A stretch of DNA of 64,000 bases, taken from Salinisphaera sp. T31B1. GTDB taxonomy: Bacteria; Pseudomonadota; Gammaproteobacteria; Nevskiales; Salinisphaeraceae. The stretch spans positions 965,001-1,029,000 of the forward strand of contig NZ_APNH01000001.1 of assembly GCF_040361275.1 (NCBI RefSeq), written 5' to 3'. Below are positions 1-10,944 of the stretch, one piece after another. Made by a program: the position numbers and the translations under genes. The notes under the pieces were generated by a model. That model was given only the letters and a program-made list of their open reading frames with translations. It had not been told where the DNA came from and made no database searches. Position 1 is the first letter of the stretch, and each line of letters opens with the position of its first letter.

Positions 1-2354
<2,354 letters not shown>

Positions 2355-2426
2355 TATAACGCTCAAGCGCTTTTGAGCGCGTTATCAGGATCCGCGCAGT
2401 GTTCGATTGCATATAGATTGTCCAGT

Positions 2427-2545
2427 TTGCCTGGCGGCCATAGCGAGTGGGAACCACCCGACTCCATTCCGAACTCGGAAGTGAAACCGCTCAGCGCCGA
2501 TGGTAGTGCGGGGTCTCCCCGTGCGAGAGTAGGTCACCGCCAGGC
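2427..2545 (+). rRNA. rrf: 5S ribosomal RNA
   Basis: The sequence opens with TGCCTGGCGGCCATAGCG and closes with GTCACCGCCAGGC. These ends form the terminal helix, and the conserved core CCGAACTCGGAAGTGAAAC lies between them. It follows the 23S gene by about 70 nt, the normal bacterial order. Ends are accurate to a few bases. Confidence 0.97.
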
Positions 2546-2556
2546 TCTTGATAGAA

Positions 2557-2587
2557 AGCCCCGCTGCATCGCAGCGGGGCTTTTTTT
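2557..2587 (+). terminator. Rho-independent terminator of the rRNA operon
   Basis: An 11-bp perfect stem (AGCCCCGCTGC / GCAGCGGGGCT) with a 3-nt loop is followed directly by seven T residues. It lies 12 nt after 5S rRNA, so it ends the rrn transcript. Confidence 0.95.
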
Positions 2588-2651
2588 ATGTCTTACGACC
2601 CGCTTTTCAACGAGTAGAATCTAAGGGACCGGCCGTGGTCCGAGATCGGTT

Positions 2652-2669
2652 GTGCACTGTATAATGCAC
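2652..2669 (+). promoter_or_regulatory. -10 box within a GTGCA...TGCAC inverted repeat, before the efflux operon
   Basis: TATAAT at 2660-2665 ends only 6 nt before the ATG at 2672, and GTGCA (2652-2656) / TGCAC (2665-2669) forms an inverted repeat around it. No Shine-Dalgarno sequence is visible. If this is the true -10 box the mRNA starts at or next to the ATG, so it would be leaderless. The inverted repeat could be an operator. No regulator gene adjoins the operon. Confidence 0.5.
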
Positions 2670-2671
2670 GG

Positions 2672-4780
2672 ATGTCGCGCCTCGCCTGGCTATTCGCGCC
2701 CAGTCTCGAGAACCTCTCGTTCGCGATCCGATGCTGCCTGTCGATTGCTATCGCGCTTTATCTGGCGTTCTGGCTACAGCTGGAAAACGCCTATTGGGTG
2801 TTCATCAACGTGGCCATCCTGATTCAGCCTCTGCCAGGCTTTCTTGTGGTCAGGGCGTTTGCGCGGCTGGCCGGCACGTTCATAGCGGGTGTGATGTCGA
2901 TCGTGTTGATCGCGCTTTTCGCACAGAGCTATACGATGTTCAGTGCGGCCCTGGTGTGCTGGGTCAGTCTGATGGTCTTCTGTGCGAGCCTGTTCCGGAA
3001 CAATCTCTCCTACGGTTTCGTGCTGGCCGGTTACGTCACGATGATCGTGGGCGTACGGGCAATGAGTGATCCGTCGATGGTATTTTCGGTCGCGGTGGCA
3101 CGGACATCGGAAACCGCGCTGGCGGCGGTGGTGGCGGCGTTCGTAAGCGTTCTGCTGGCGCCTGGAACCACGGCACGCAAATATTTGACTGCGCGTATTC
3201 AGGCATTCCAGGCGATCGGTCGGCAGTTTCAGCGGCTGGACCGAAACCCGGCGGAGATCGAAGCCTATGACGGCGACCCGCGTACGCCGCATCCGGAATT
3301 GCATTCGCTCGTGCAAAAGACCCTCACGCTTGAAGAGACAAGGCAATACGCCCAGTTCGACGCGCCTGCCTTTGCACAGTACAACCGGCTCGCTCGGCGG
3401 CTGGACTACGAATTGCTGGCGCTGGTGAGCGCGATGGCCTCGTTGCAGGTCTATCTGGCGAAATTCGGCGACGACGTGAATCGTGCGCCGCTCAAACGGC
3501 TGGACGAAGCCGCGGCGTTGCTCGCGCGGGATCCGAACAATACCCGGGAGATCAAGCGAGCCTTCGGTCACGCATACCATGCGATCCTCGATGACGCGCG
3601 GGCAGGCCCCCGGACCGATCGGGCTCGTTCGCTCGTCGACTGGGTCGTGATCAGCCGTTCACTGGACATGGCCAATCGCGTGCGTGCGGCGGTGATCAAG
3701 CACGGCATGCTTTTGGCCGAACGCGGCACCAGCCGTCGTCGCCGGACGAGTCGACGCAACGAATTTCAGGTGCCGGTGTCGTTGCGCGAATCGCTGCGCA
3801 CCACCGCTCGCGCGGCAACCGCCATGACCTTCGGCGCAGCCATCTGGGCGACCCACGGTGACCCGGCGCTCAACGGCATGATGGTACTGCTGGCCGTACT
3901 GACCACACTTTTCTCGTTGGGCGACGATCCATCGGGAGGGGCGCGCGGATTCGGTATCGGCAGCCTCTGTGCAGGCGCGGCCGCCTTCGTGGTGAATTTC
4001 GCGATTCTGCCGGCAGTCAACAGCTATGCGATGCTCATGGTGGTCATCATGCCCGTGGTTTTCGTCGCGGCCCTGGCCATGGCGACACCCAGCCTGGCGT
4101 TGATCGGCCGAATCTCGCTTGTGGTGTTCGGGCTACTGGTTCATCCGGCCAACGACAGTCGCCAGGATTTCGTCAGTTTCGCCGAAGCGCTCATGGGGGC
4201 GGAGCTGGCGGTTATTCTGTCGCTCGTCGCGTTCGCGATCATTCTGCCGGTCTCGCCCCGCGGCCTGCTGCGAGAGCGCCTGGCTGGCATGTTCGGTGAA
4301 TTGGCACGCGGATTCACGGGCTCGCGCGAGCGGTTCGAAACACGGGTCTACGATCGGTTGCTGCGATTGCCCGTGGCCGCGGATCAGGGTGAGACGCACG
4401 TCAGTGCGCGCCAAGCGGCGTTTTCTGCGGTCAATATGGGTCTGGAAGCGCGCTCGCTGCGCCTGTTGACTGACCGCGCGCGCTTCTGCAGTGGCGTCTG
4501 CGAAGAGGTGGACAGCGAACTCGACCGACTGGCCGAATTGTTCGAAAAAGGGTATCCGCCGGTCGAGCGTGTGTTTGCCATGCAGCGGCGTACCAATGAA
4601 CTGGCCCAACGCATGCTCGACGAAGCGCTTACCTTCAAGCCCCGTCGACGCATGCGTCACGGCATACGCGCCGCGGTTGCCGCGGAGCTCGTCTCGGCCG
4701 CGCTGGCCGATTACGGGCTGGCGCGGGAGAATGCCGATGGTGGATCGATTCGGCTAGGCGGGGTCGAGCGTGCCGTTTGA
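2672..4780 (+). CDS. FUSC/AaeB-family inner-membrane efflux transporter
   Basis: This 702-aa protein has the two-half architecture of the fusaric acid resistance / aromatic acid exporter (AaeB, YccS) family. An N-terminal membrane block (about residues 15-165) is followed by a soluble region, a second membrane block (about 380-530) and a C-terminal soluble tail. Family members expel aromatic carboxylic acids or other organic anions together with a HlyD-type periplasmic adaptor. The DUF1656 and HlyD genes directly downstream complete such a tripartite inner part, although the order (B-X-A) is the reverse of E. coli aaeXAB. Substrate is not predictable. The DUF1656 gene overlaps its 3' end by 11 nt. 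Confidence 0.88.
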   Translation: MSRLAWLFAPSLENLSFAIRCCLSIAIALYLAFWLQLENAYWVFINVAILIQPLPGFLVVRAFARLAGTFIAGVMSIVLIALFAQSYTMFSAALVCWVSLMVFCASLFRNNLSYGFVLAGYVTMIVGVRAMSDPSMVFSVAVARTSETALAAVVAAFVSVLLAPGTTARKYLTARIQAFQAIGRQFQRLDRNPAEIEAYDGDPRTPHPELHSLVQKTLTLEETRQYAQFDAPAFAQYNRLARRLDYELLALVSAMASLQVYLAKFGDDVNRAPLKRLDEAAALLARDPNNTREIKRAFGHAYHAILDDARAGPRTDRARSLVDWVVISRSLDMANRVRAAVIKHGMLLAERGTSRRRRTSRRNEFQVPVSLRESLRTTARAATAMTFGAAIWATHGDPALNGMMVLLAVLTTLFSLGDDPSGGARGFGIGSLCAGAAAFVVNFAILPAVNSYAMLMVVIMPVVFVAALAMATPSLALIGRISLVVFGLLVHPANDSRQDFVSFAEALMGAELAVILSLVAFAIILPVSPRGLLRERLAGMFGELARGFTGSRERFETRVYDRLLRLPVAADQGETHVSARQAAFSAVNMGLEARSLRLLTDRARFCSGVCEEVDSELDRLAELFEKGYPPVERVFAMQRRTNELAQRMLDEALTFKPRRRMRHGIRAAVAAELVSAALADYGLARENADGGSIRLGGVERAV

Positions 4781-4973
4781 ACAAATCGCCATCGGGGGCA
4801 TCTACCTGCCGATCTTTTTGATCTTTCTGGCAGCGACCGGACTGATCTATCTGGTTCTGCGGGCGGCCCTGTTGCGCGTGCAGGCCTACCGTTTGTTCTG
4901 GCATCCGGCGCTGGCCGGTGCCGGTTTGTTCATTATCGTGCTGTCGACAATTCTGCTGCTGTTCGGACCTTGA
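4770..4973 (+). CDS. DUF1656 small membrane protein (AaeX-like)
   Basis: This 67-aa protein starts with GTG (preceded by AGGCGGGG), overlapping the transporter gene by 11 nt, which suggests translational coupling. It has two hydrophobic helices (about 10-30 and 45-65) joined by a short basic stretch, as in DUF1656/AaeX proteins that accompany FUSC-HlyD exporters. The exact role of AaeX is unknown; it is presumed to be an accessory subunit. Confidence 0.85.
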   Translation: MPFEQIAIGGIYLPIFLIFLAATGLIYLVLRAALLRVQAYRLFWHPALAGAGLFIIVLSTILLLFGP

Positions 4974-5018
4974 GCAGACAGCGTACGCGCGAGACCGTTG
5001 TTGTGGCTTTGTAACTGA

Positions 5019-6023
5019 ATGGCTCAATCGAAACGAATGCTGCTGATTTCGCTGCGTGTACTAGCCACGCTGCTGGTTGTGGCGGTAGCCGGTATCCTTG
5101 CCTGGTTCGCCTGGCAGCACTATGTGTATGCCCCGTGGACACGCGATGCCCGTGTACAGGCCGATGTCATCAATATTGCCCCCGAAGTCTCGGGCACGGT
5201 GACCGAAGTGGCGGTCGCCGACGACAGCTATATCCACAAAGGCGACCTGTTGTTCCGAATTCAGCCGGTGCGTTTCGAACACGCGGTGACCGAAGCACGT
5301 GCGGCACTGGAATCCGCTCAGGCCCAGCGTGCTTTCGCACGTCGCAACGCGCGTCGCCTTGAACGCTTGCCGCCGGGCGGGGTCTCCACGCAGGATCTGC
5401 AGCAGGCTGAGTCGAACGCGCTCATGGCCGAGGCCTCGGTGAACCAGGCTCAGGCACAGCTGGCGCAGGCAAAACAGAATCTCGAATGGGCGAGCGTACG
5501 CTCGCCGGTCAACGGCTATGTGACCCATCTGCTGCTGGACGAGGGCGATTACGCTACCCAAGGCCAGTCGGTCATGACCCTGGTGGATGCCGAAACCTTC
5601 CGTGTCACGGCCTACTTCGAAGAGACCAAGCTGCCGCATATCCAGCTCGGCGACCGGGTTCGTATCGATCTGATGTCCAGCGATCGTACCTTGGCCGGGC
5701 GTGTGACCAGCATCGGCCGCGGCATTGCCGTGGCCAACAATGCTCCTGGAGAGCGCAACCTGCCCAACGTTGACCCTGTTTTCCAGTGGGTTCGGCTGGC
5801 CCAGCGCGTACCGGTGACCATCGACTTCGATCGCCCGCCCACGGAACTGCCGCTGAGTGTCGGTCTGAGCGCGACCGTGCATGTGCGCACGGATGACGGC
5901 GGTGATACGACCGATGAGCCGTCGAGTCAGGACAGCACACGGATTACACCCAAGGACGGGCTCGTCACGCCGCCCGTCGACTTGCAGCAAGCCCCGGCAG
6001 CACGGCTCGATCCCGGCGACTAA
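5019..6023 (+). CDS. HlyD-family periplasmic adaptor of the efflux operon (AaeA-like)
   Basis: This 334-aa membrane-fusion protein has a single N-terminal transmembrane anchor (about 10-30). A first lipoyl half (around 45-80) precedes a coiled-coil hairpin rich in Ala/Gln/Glu (about 85-155), a second lipoyl half (VRSPVNGYV, about 160-170) and a beta-barrel domain. It would bridge the FUSC pump to an outer-membrane channel, which is not encoded here. The C-terminal 40 residues are polar and low-complexity. It begins 45 nt after the DUF1656 gene and converges with the MFS gene, overlapping it by 4 nt. Confidence 0.9.
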   Translation: MAQSKRMLLISLRVLATLLVVAVAGILAWFAWQHYVYAPWTRDARVQADVINIAPEVSGTVTEVAVADDSYIHKGDLLFRIQPVRFEHAVTEARAALESAQAQRAFARRNARRLERLPPGGVSTQDLQQAESNALMAEASVNQAQAQLAQAKQNLEWASVRSPVNGYVTHLLLDEGDYATQGQSVMTLVDAETFRVTAYFEETKLPHIQLGDRVRIDLMSSDRTLAGRVTSIGRGIAVANNAPGERNLPNVDPVFQWVRLAQRVPVTIDFDRPPTELPLSVGLSATVHVRTDDGGDTTDEPSSQDSTRITPKDGLVTPPVDLQQAPAARLDPGD

Positions 6024-7276
6024 CCGCCCGGCGGCGTCGTACGCACCTCGTCGAGCCGATCGACCTGGCGCAGGGCCGGGAACAGCCACATCCATACGCC
6101 GACGACCGCAAGCGTTCCGGCGCCGCCGAGCACGACCGCCCCCACGGTCCCGAACAAGGCGGCGGTGACGCCGGATTCGAACTCGCCGAGTTCATTCGAT
6201 GCACCGATGAACAGCATATTCACCGCGTTGACCCGTCCGCGCATCGCATCTGGCGTGGCCAGTTGGATGAGCGTCGAGCGAACGAACACGCTGATCATGT
6301 CTGCTGCGCCCATGATCATCAGTGCGACGAACGACAGCGCAAAGTTCGTGGAGACCCCGAACACGATGGTCGCCACGCCGAAAATCGCCACTGCCGTGAA
6401 CATCGTGGTCCCCGCCCGACGCTGCAGCGAATTGCGGCCCAGATAGATGCCCATCGTGAAGGCCCCGACGGCCACCGCGCTGCGAAGCAGGCCGAGCCCG
6501 GCCGGGCCGGTATGCAGAATCTCGTGCGCATAGACCGGCAGGAGCGCGGTTGCGCCGCCCAATAGAACCGCGAACAGGTCCAGCGAGATCGCACCGAGAA
6601 TGATGGGCCGTGTCCGCACGTAGACGATACCCGCGGTAAAGCGCGCAAACGCGCTCTGGCGCGACGTGTCGGCGCGCGCCGGCAGCGGCTTGCGAATCAG
6701 CGCCACCGAAACGGCCGCTGCGGCGAACAAAAGCGAGCACAGCGCATAGGCAACCGACGGACCGAGCAGATAGACTGCACCGCCGAGGGCCGGCCCGCCG
6801 ATCACGGCCACCTGAAACGCCGACGAATTCCATGCGATGGCCTTGGGCAAGCGGGCCTCGCCCACGATCTGAGGCAACAGGGACTGCATGCCCGGGCCGG
6901 CAAACGCACGCGCCATGCCGAACAGGACCAGCGCGCCATAGTAGCCTGTGGGTGAGGACGTGCCCGACAGCGTAAGACACAGGAACAGAACGCCTGCGAC
7001 AGCTTGTGTTAGCCAGCTCGCGGTCAGAATGAGCCGTCGAGGCAGGCGGTCGGCGGCGTCGCCTGCCGGCAGCACCAGCAGCGCCATCGGCAGGAACTGG
7101 GCCAGTCCCACCCAGCCGAGCGTGAGCGGATCGCGCGTCATCGCATACAGCTGCCAACCCACCACGACCGACTGAATCTGCGTGGCCAGCGTCGCTGTGA
7201 TGCGACCGCTGAGCAGCTGTACGAACGCGGCTTCGCGCAGCACGCTGTCGGGGTCGAGACGGGAGAGCAGTCGCAT
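6020..7276 (-). CDS. MFS exporter, EntS/DHA3-like
   Basis: This 418-aa protein has about 12 hydrophobic segments. It carries the N-terminal pattern of the enterobactin-exporter-like MFS group (LFLREAAFVQLL-type start, then QIQSVVVGWQLY and the loop motif GDAADRLPRRLIL between helices 2 and 3). Such proteins act as drug or siderophore exporters by proton antiport. No siderophore genes are nearby, so the substrate is unknown. It is transcribed convergently to the HlyD gene, overlapping its stop by 4 nt. Confidence 0.82.
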   Translation of the reverse strand: MRLLSRLDPDSVLREAAFVQLLSGRITATLATQIQSVVVGWQLYAMTRDPLTLGWVGLAQFLPMALLVLPAGDAADRLPRRLILTASWLTQAVAGVLFLCLTLSGTSSPTGYYGALVLFGMARAFAGPGMQSLLPQIVGEARLPKAIAWNSSAFQVAVIGGPALGGAVYLLGPSVAYALCSLLFAAAAVSVALIRKPLPARADTSRQSAFARFTAGIVYVRTRPIILGAISLDLFAVLLGGATALLPVYAHEILHTGPAGLGLLRSAVAVGAFTMGIYLGRNSLQRRAGTTMFTAVAIFGVATIVFGVSTNFALSFVALMIMGAADMISVFVRSTLIQLATPDAMRGRVNAVNMLFIGASNELGEFESGVTAALFGTVGAVVLGGAGTLAVVGVWMWLFPALRQVDRLDEVRTTPPGG

Positions 7277-7314
7277 GATCGGCTGTATCTTACACGCGCG
7301 AGCGCGGCGTGCGG

Positions 7315-7842
7315 TCAGTGGTCGGCGGGCTCGTAGTCGATTTCCATGATCTCGAATTCACGTGCACCGCCCGGCAAGTTCACGGTCACGGCGTCGGCCA
7401 CACGCCGGCCGAGCAGCGCGCGGGCGACCGGCGAGTGCAGGCTGATGGCACCGCTGGCGGCATCGGTTTCGTCAGAGCCCACGATGCGGTATCGATGCGT
7501 CGTATCGTGTTCATCGACCAGCGTGACCCACGCACCGAAGAAGACCCGTTCCGAATCGTCCGGCGCAGGGTCAACGACGCTCAGTTCGTCGATACGGCGT
7601 CCGAGATAGCGCACCCGGCGATCGATCTCACGCAGCTCCTTCTTCCGATAGATATATTCGGCGTTCTCCGAGCGATCCCCCTCGGCGGCGGCGTCGGCCA
7701 GCTTGCGCACCACGAAAGGTCGCTTGTCTCGCCACAAATGATCGAGTTCATCGGCCAGCTTCTGCCAGCCGGCCCGGGTGATGTAGTCGCGCGGTGCCAA
7801 GCGGTACCCGTTTAACAGTCGAATCTCGCTCAGGATAAACAA
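7315..7842 (-). CDS. greB: Transcription elongation factor GreB
   Basis: The protein rescues backtracked RNA polymerase by stimulating transcript cleavage in the secondary channel. Its N-terminal coiled coil carries the GreB signature GDRSENAEY with acidic tip residues, and REIDRRVRYL follows. The C-terminal FKBP-like domain holds VFFGAWVTLVDE and HRYRIVG, both close to E. coli GreB. It is 175 aa versus about 158 in E. coli; the extra length is all N-terminal, so the true start may be the in-frame TTG at codon 15. A perfect 9-bp inverted repeat lies directly upstream of the ATG. Confidence 0.93.
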   Translation of the reverse strand: MFILSEIRLLNGYRLAPRDYITRAGWQKLADELDHLWRDKRPFVVRKLADAAAEGDRSENAEYIYRKKELREIDRRVRYLGRRIDELSVVDPAPDDSERVFFGAWVTLVDEHDTTHRYRIVGSDETDAASGAISLHSPVARALLGRRVADAVTVNLPGGAREFEIMEIDYEPADH

Positions 7843-7846
7843 TTAG

Positions 7847-7866
7847 GATCCGCCCAGGGGCGGATC
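7847..7866 (-). promoter_or_regulatory. Perfect inverted repeat just upstream of greB
   Basis: GATCCGCCC and GGGCGGATC are separated by 2 nt and end 5 nt before the greB ATG. In the mRNA this would fold into a 9-bp hairpin that includes the only purine-rich ribosome-binding candidate (GGCGGA). It could lower greB translation or mark an operator. There is no T-tract, so it is not a terminator. Confidence 0.4.
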
Positions 7867-8183
7867 GCGTCGCAATCAATGCGCCGGGCCATGCCGCGGG
7901 ATATCGAGCCGCCGGCAAAAAACCGGCTGGAGACGCGTAACTCGTAACGGAGAGCGAACTCGATGTATGCGTATGCGTTCTTGGCGGCGCTGCGTGTCGC
8001 ATCGGCGACCCGGCGGTTGCCGTAATTCGGGTCTTCCAAGCCGACGGACCTGTCTGACATGTATAAAGCGGCCGAGCAGCGCCTATCGGTTTGGGTGGTC
8101 AGCGCCCGCGGGGCATAATCGTGGCTCGGCACGCGCAGGACGACGAGTTGGCCATTCAATCGACAACATGCCCCCACTCGGGA
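7867..8183 (+). other. Intergenic region between greB and the amidase gene
   Basis: I see no convincing gene in these 317 bases. Open frames that cross it are extensions or shadows of neighbouring genes. TGACAT...TATAAA-like sequence around 8053-8064 could serve a promoter for the amidase gene. The region must also hold the greB promoter on the opposite strand, which I cannot place. Confidence 0.4.
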
Positions 8184-9620
8184 GTGGAGGAAATCGTCGC
8201 GCTCGGCGCGGTGGCGCTGTCGGATCGGATCGCTGCGCGAGCGCTGACCTGTCGCGAGGTAATGGCGGCCTATCTGGCGCATATTGATGCGGTCAATCCG
8301 CGTGTCAACGCCATCGTTTCGCGCCAGCCCGCCGATGTGTTGCTCGACGCGGCCGATGCCTGCGATCAAGAGCTGGCCAGGGGCATATATCGGGGCTGGT
8401 TGCACGGCATACCGCAGGCAATCAAGGATCTGTCGCCCACCGCCGGTATTCCCACCACCTTCGGCTCGCCGCTGTGCGTCGGCCAGATACCTGCCGCCGA
8501 CGGACTGATGGTTGCGCGTATGAAAGCCGCGGGCGCGATCGTCGTCGGCAAAACCAATACGCCGGAGTTCGGCCTGGGCTCGCAGACTTACAACCCGGTC
8601 TTCGGGGCAACCCGAAACGCCTACGATCATGGCCTGACATCCGGCGGGTCCAGCGGTGGTGCGGCAGTGGCGCTGGCCATGCGTATGCTGCCGGTCGCCG
8701 ACGGCAGCGACATGATGGGTTCACTGCGCAATCCGGCAGCGTTCAACAACGTGTTCGGGTTCCGGCCGTCGTTCGGTCGGGTACCGCAGGCGCCGTCGCC
8801 CGATGTGTTCGGCCAGCAGTTGGGCACCGAAGGCCCGATGGGGCGCAGCGTGGCCGATCTTGCTCGGCTGTTGTCCACCCAGGCCGGCCCGGATACGCGA
8901 GCGCCGCTGTCGATTGCCGACGATCCGGCCCGGCTTGCCACCGATCTGGGGGGCGATACGCGGGGATTGCGTATCGGCTGGATTGGCGACTGGCAGGGTT
9001 ATCTACCCATGGAAGATGGCGTGCTCAACGTCTGCAAGCAGGCGTTGAACCGGTTGGAGACGATCGGTTGCGTGGTCGAGCCGATGACGCCCGATATCGA
9101 CCCGGGCCGGCTGTGGCGCTGTTGGAACACGCTGCGCCACTGGGCGGTGGCCGGCAAGCTGGCACCGCTCCACGCCGATTCGAATACACGCGGTCGGCTC
9201 AAGCCCGAAGCCTGTTGGGAGATCGAACACGGCCTGGCTCTGAGTGCCTTGGATATCCATGCCGCCAACGTCGAGCGCAGCGTATGGTATCAAGTCCTTC
9301 GACAGTGCTTCGAGCGCTTCGACGTGCTCGCCATTCCCAGTGCGCAGGTGTTCGCGTTCGATGTCGATACGCACTGGCCCGCCGAGATCGCCGGCCGGCC
9401 GATGGATACGTACCACCGCTGGATGGAAGTCGTCATCGGTGCGTCGTTGGCGGGCGTGCCCGCGATCAACGTACCGGCCGGCTTCGATGCCCGGGGCCGC
9501 GCCATGGGTCTGCAGCTTATCGGCCCGCATCAGGCAGATATCGCCGTCCTGCGTCTGGCCGCAGCCTACGAGCAGGCCGCAACCGAGGTGCTGACCCGGG
9601 AGCCGGCCTGGCGCGCTTAG
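8184..9620 (+). CDS. Amidase-signature family amidase
   Basis: This hydrolase has the Ser-cisSer-Lys catalytic set of the amidase signature family: Lys81 in GIPQAIKDL, the Ser156/157 pair in TSGGSSGGAA, and the nucleophile Ser180 in DGSDMMGSLRNPA. The DMMGS variant of the last motif occurs in a subgroup that includes linear or cyclic amide hydrolases of the NylA type. Length is 478 aa from a GTG at 8184, a start that gives the usual EIVALGAVALSDRI N-terminus; a TTG 31 codons upstream also keeps the frame. Substrate unknown. The neighbouring SDR gene converges on it. Confidence 0.86.
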   Translation: MEEIVALGAVALSDRIAARALTCREVMAAYLAHIDAVNPRVNAIVSRQPADVLLDAADACDQELARGIYRGWLHGIPQAIKDLSPTAGIPTTFGSPLCVGQIPAADGLMVARMKAAGAIVVGKTNTPEFGLGSQTYNPVFGATRNAYDHGLTSGGSSGGAAVALAMRMLPVADGSDMMGSLRNPAAFNNVFGFRPSFGRVPQAPSPDVFGQQLGTEGPMGRSVADLARLLSTQAGPDTRAPLSIADDPARLATDLGGDTRGLRIGWIGDWQGYLPMEDGVLNVCKQALNRLETIGCVVEPMTPDIDPGRLWRCWNTLRHWAVAGKLAPLHADSNTRGRLKPEACWEIEHGLALSALDIHAANVERSVWYQVLRQCFERFDVLAIPSAQVFAFDVDTHWPAEIAGRPMDTYHRWMEVVIGASLAGVPAINVPAGFDARGRAMGLQLIGPHQADIAVLRLAAAYEQAATEVLTREPAWRA

Positions 9621-9633
9621 CGCTCGTAGCGCG

Positions 9634-10512
9634 CTAATCCAGCCGGCTGCCCATCGAGCCGGGCGGCGGCGGAACGTCATCCGGTACGAAGAAATCGGGC
9701 CAGAGTTCCTGACTCGGATCGACCGCATACTGATCGAAATCGTCCACGCCGTGCTCGTGCAGGAGCACGTCGTCAATCAGAAATCGGCCGGTGAATTGAC
9801 GGGCCGGCCGGGTGAGCACGATATGGGCGGCATCGGCCATGATCTCCGGCTTGCGACAGTGGCTGCGCATTTGTTCGCCGCCGATCAGGTCGATGGCGGC
9901 GGTGGCAATACCGGTACGTGGCCATAGCGCGTTGAAGGCGATGCCGTCTTCGGCGAATTCCTCGGCCATGCCGAGTACGCACAGGCTCATACCGTATTTG
10001 GCGATCGTGTAGGCCACGTGTGGGCCGAACCATTTGGGTTGCATATCCAGCGGTGGCGAGAGCATGAGCACGTGCGGATTATTCCCTCGTCTCTGGGCCT
10101 CCTTTAGAAAGGGAATACATTTCTGGCTGACGAGATAGCTGCCGCGGGCGTTGACCTGGTTCATCAGATCGTAGCGTTTCATCGGCGTTTCCAGGGTGCC
10201 GGTCAGCGAGATCGCGCTGGCGTTGTTGACACAGATATCGATACCGCCGAAATGCACGGCGGTTTGCTTGACCGCGGCTTCGACCTGGCCCTCGTCACGG
10301 ATGTCGCAGACGATCGGCAACGCCTTGCCGCCGGCCGCCTCGATTTGTTCGGCGGCGGTATGAATCGTGCCCGGCAGCTTGGGATGCGGGGTATCGGTCT
10401 TGGCGGCAATCGCGACATTGGCGCCGTCGGCCGCCGCGCGTAGCGCGATGGCCAGGCCGATTCCGCGGGACGCGCCGGTGATGAAAAGGGTCTTGTTCTG
10501 CAGTGTTGCCAA
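9634..10512 (-). CDS. SDR-family oxidoreductase (HSDL2-like)
   Basis: This is a 292-aa short-chain dehydrogenase/reductase. It has the Rossmann motif TGASRGIG near residue 12, the NNAS variant of NNAG and the catalytic YTIAK motif. The sequence HPKLPGTIHTAAEQIEAAGGKALPI is shared with the HSDL2/hydroxysteroid-dehydrogenase-like group. It begins with TTG, supported by GAGGT 8 nt upstream. It diverges from the aminotransferase gene across an AT-rich control region and may therefore belong to the same regulon. The C-terminal 40 residues are acidic and proline-rich. Substrate unknown. Confidence 0.87.
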   Translation of the reverse strand: MATLQNKTLFITGASRGIGLAIALRAAADGANVAIAAKTDTPHPKLPGTIHTAAEQIEAAGGKALPIVCDIRDEGQVEAAVKQTAVHFGGIDICVNNASAISLTGTLETPMKRYDLMNQVNARGSYLVSQKCIPFLKEAQRRGNNPHVLMLSPPLDMQPKWFGPHVAYTIAKYGMSLCVLGMAEEFAEDGIAFNALWPRTGIATAAIDLIGGEQMRSHCRKPEIMADAAHIVLTRPARQFTGRFLIDDVLLHEHGVDDFDQYAVDPSQELWPDFFVPDDVPPPPGSMGSRLD

Positions 10513-10944
10513 GTTCGTGACCTCAACTCGTGTCTGTCGTACCGGACTCCGACCTTAGCCCAACCGCGCAATACCGTCAGGGGCCGCGCGAGTTGCACGG
10601 CGGACATTCGCCCAAAGTCGTAGGCCCAAGCAAGACCGGGACACAAATTGAATTCATTATAAAATTGTTTAATTCAATAAATATCAATAGTTTGAGAATT
10701 TTTACCGCAGCGTCACGGTGACGCGAAAAAAATTGCATTCATTATTTAGTTGGCCTACGCTCGGGTAAACCAGCTGGCTAAGCCGGCCATCGGCCGACTG
10801 ATCTCGGAACAAGCGCATGCGTTGAGGCCGGTGGCGGACACCGGATGAACGATGTCGGCAGACCAGCCCGAAGAGTCTTTCAACCGGGCGAATGCCAAGC
10901 GACGGTTGCGAGCCCGCAATAACCGTGGTGTTGAGGAGCGTTAC
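10513..10944. promoter_or_regulatory. Divergent AT-rich control region of the catabolic island
   Basis: These 432 bases separate the divergent SDR and aminotransferase genes and contain no convincing ORF. The middle (about 10640-10745) is strikingly AT-rich for this genome. It holds an inverted repeat ATTGAATT (10647-10654) / AATTCAAT (10671-10678), a further TTGCATTCAT at 10733-10742, and a minus-strand TATAAT (10656-10661). The ATTGAAT/ATTCAAT words recur in front of the FAD dehydrogenase gene at 21769-21785, which suggests a shared regulator, most simply the GntR/FCD protein encoded at 17948-18613. Confidence 0.6.
10710..10724. promoter_or_regulatory. Perfect 15-nt palindrome, candidate operator
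   Basis: GCGTCAC-G-GTGACGC is an exact inverted repeat around a single central G. It sits between the AT-rich repeats of the control region. No T-tract follows, so it is unlikely to be a terminator; a dimeric regulator site is the simplest reading. Confidence 0.45.
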
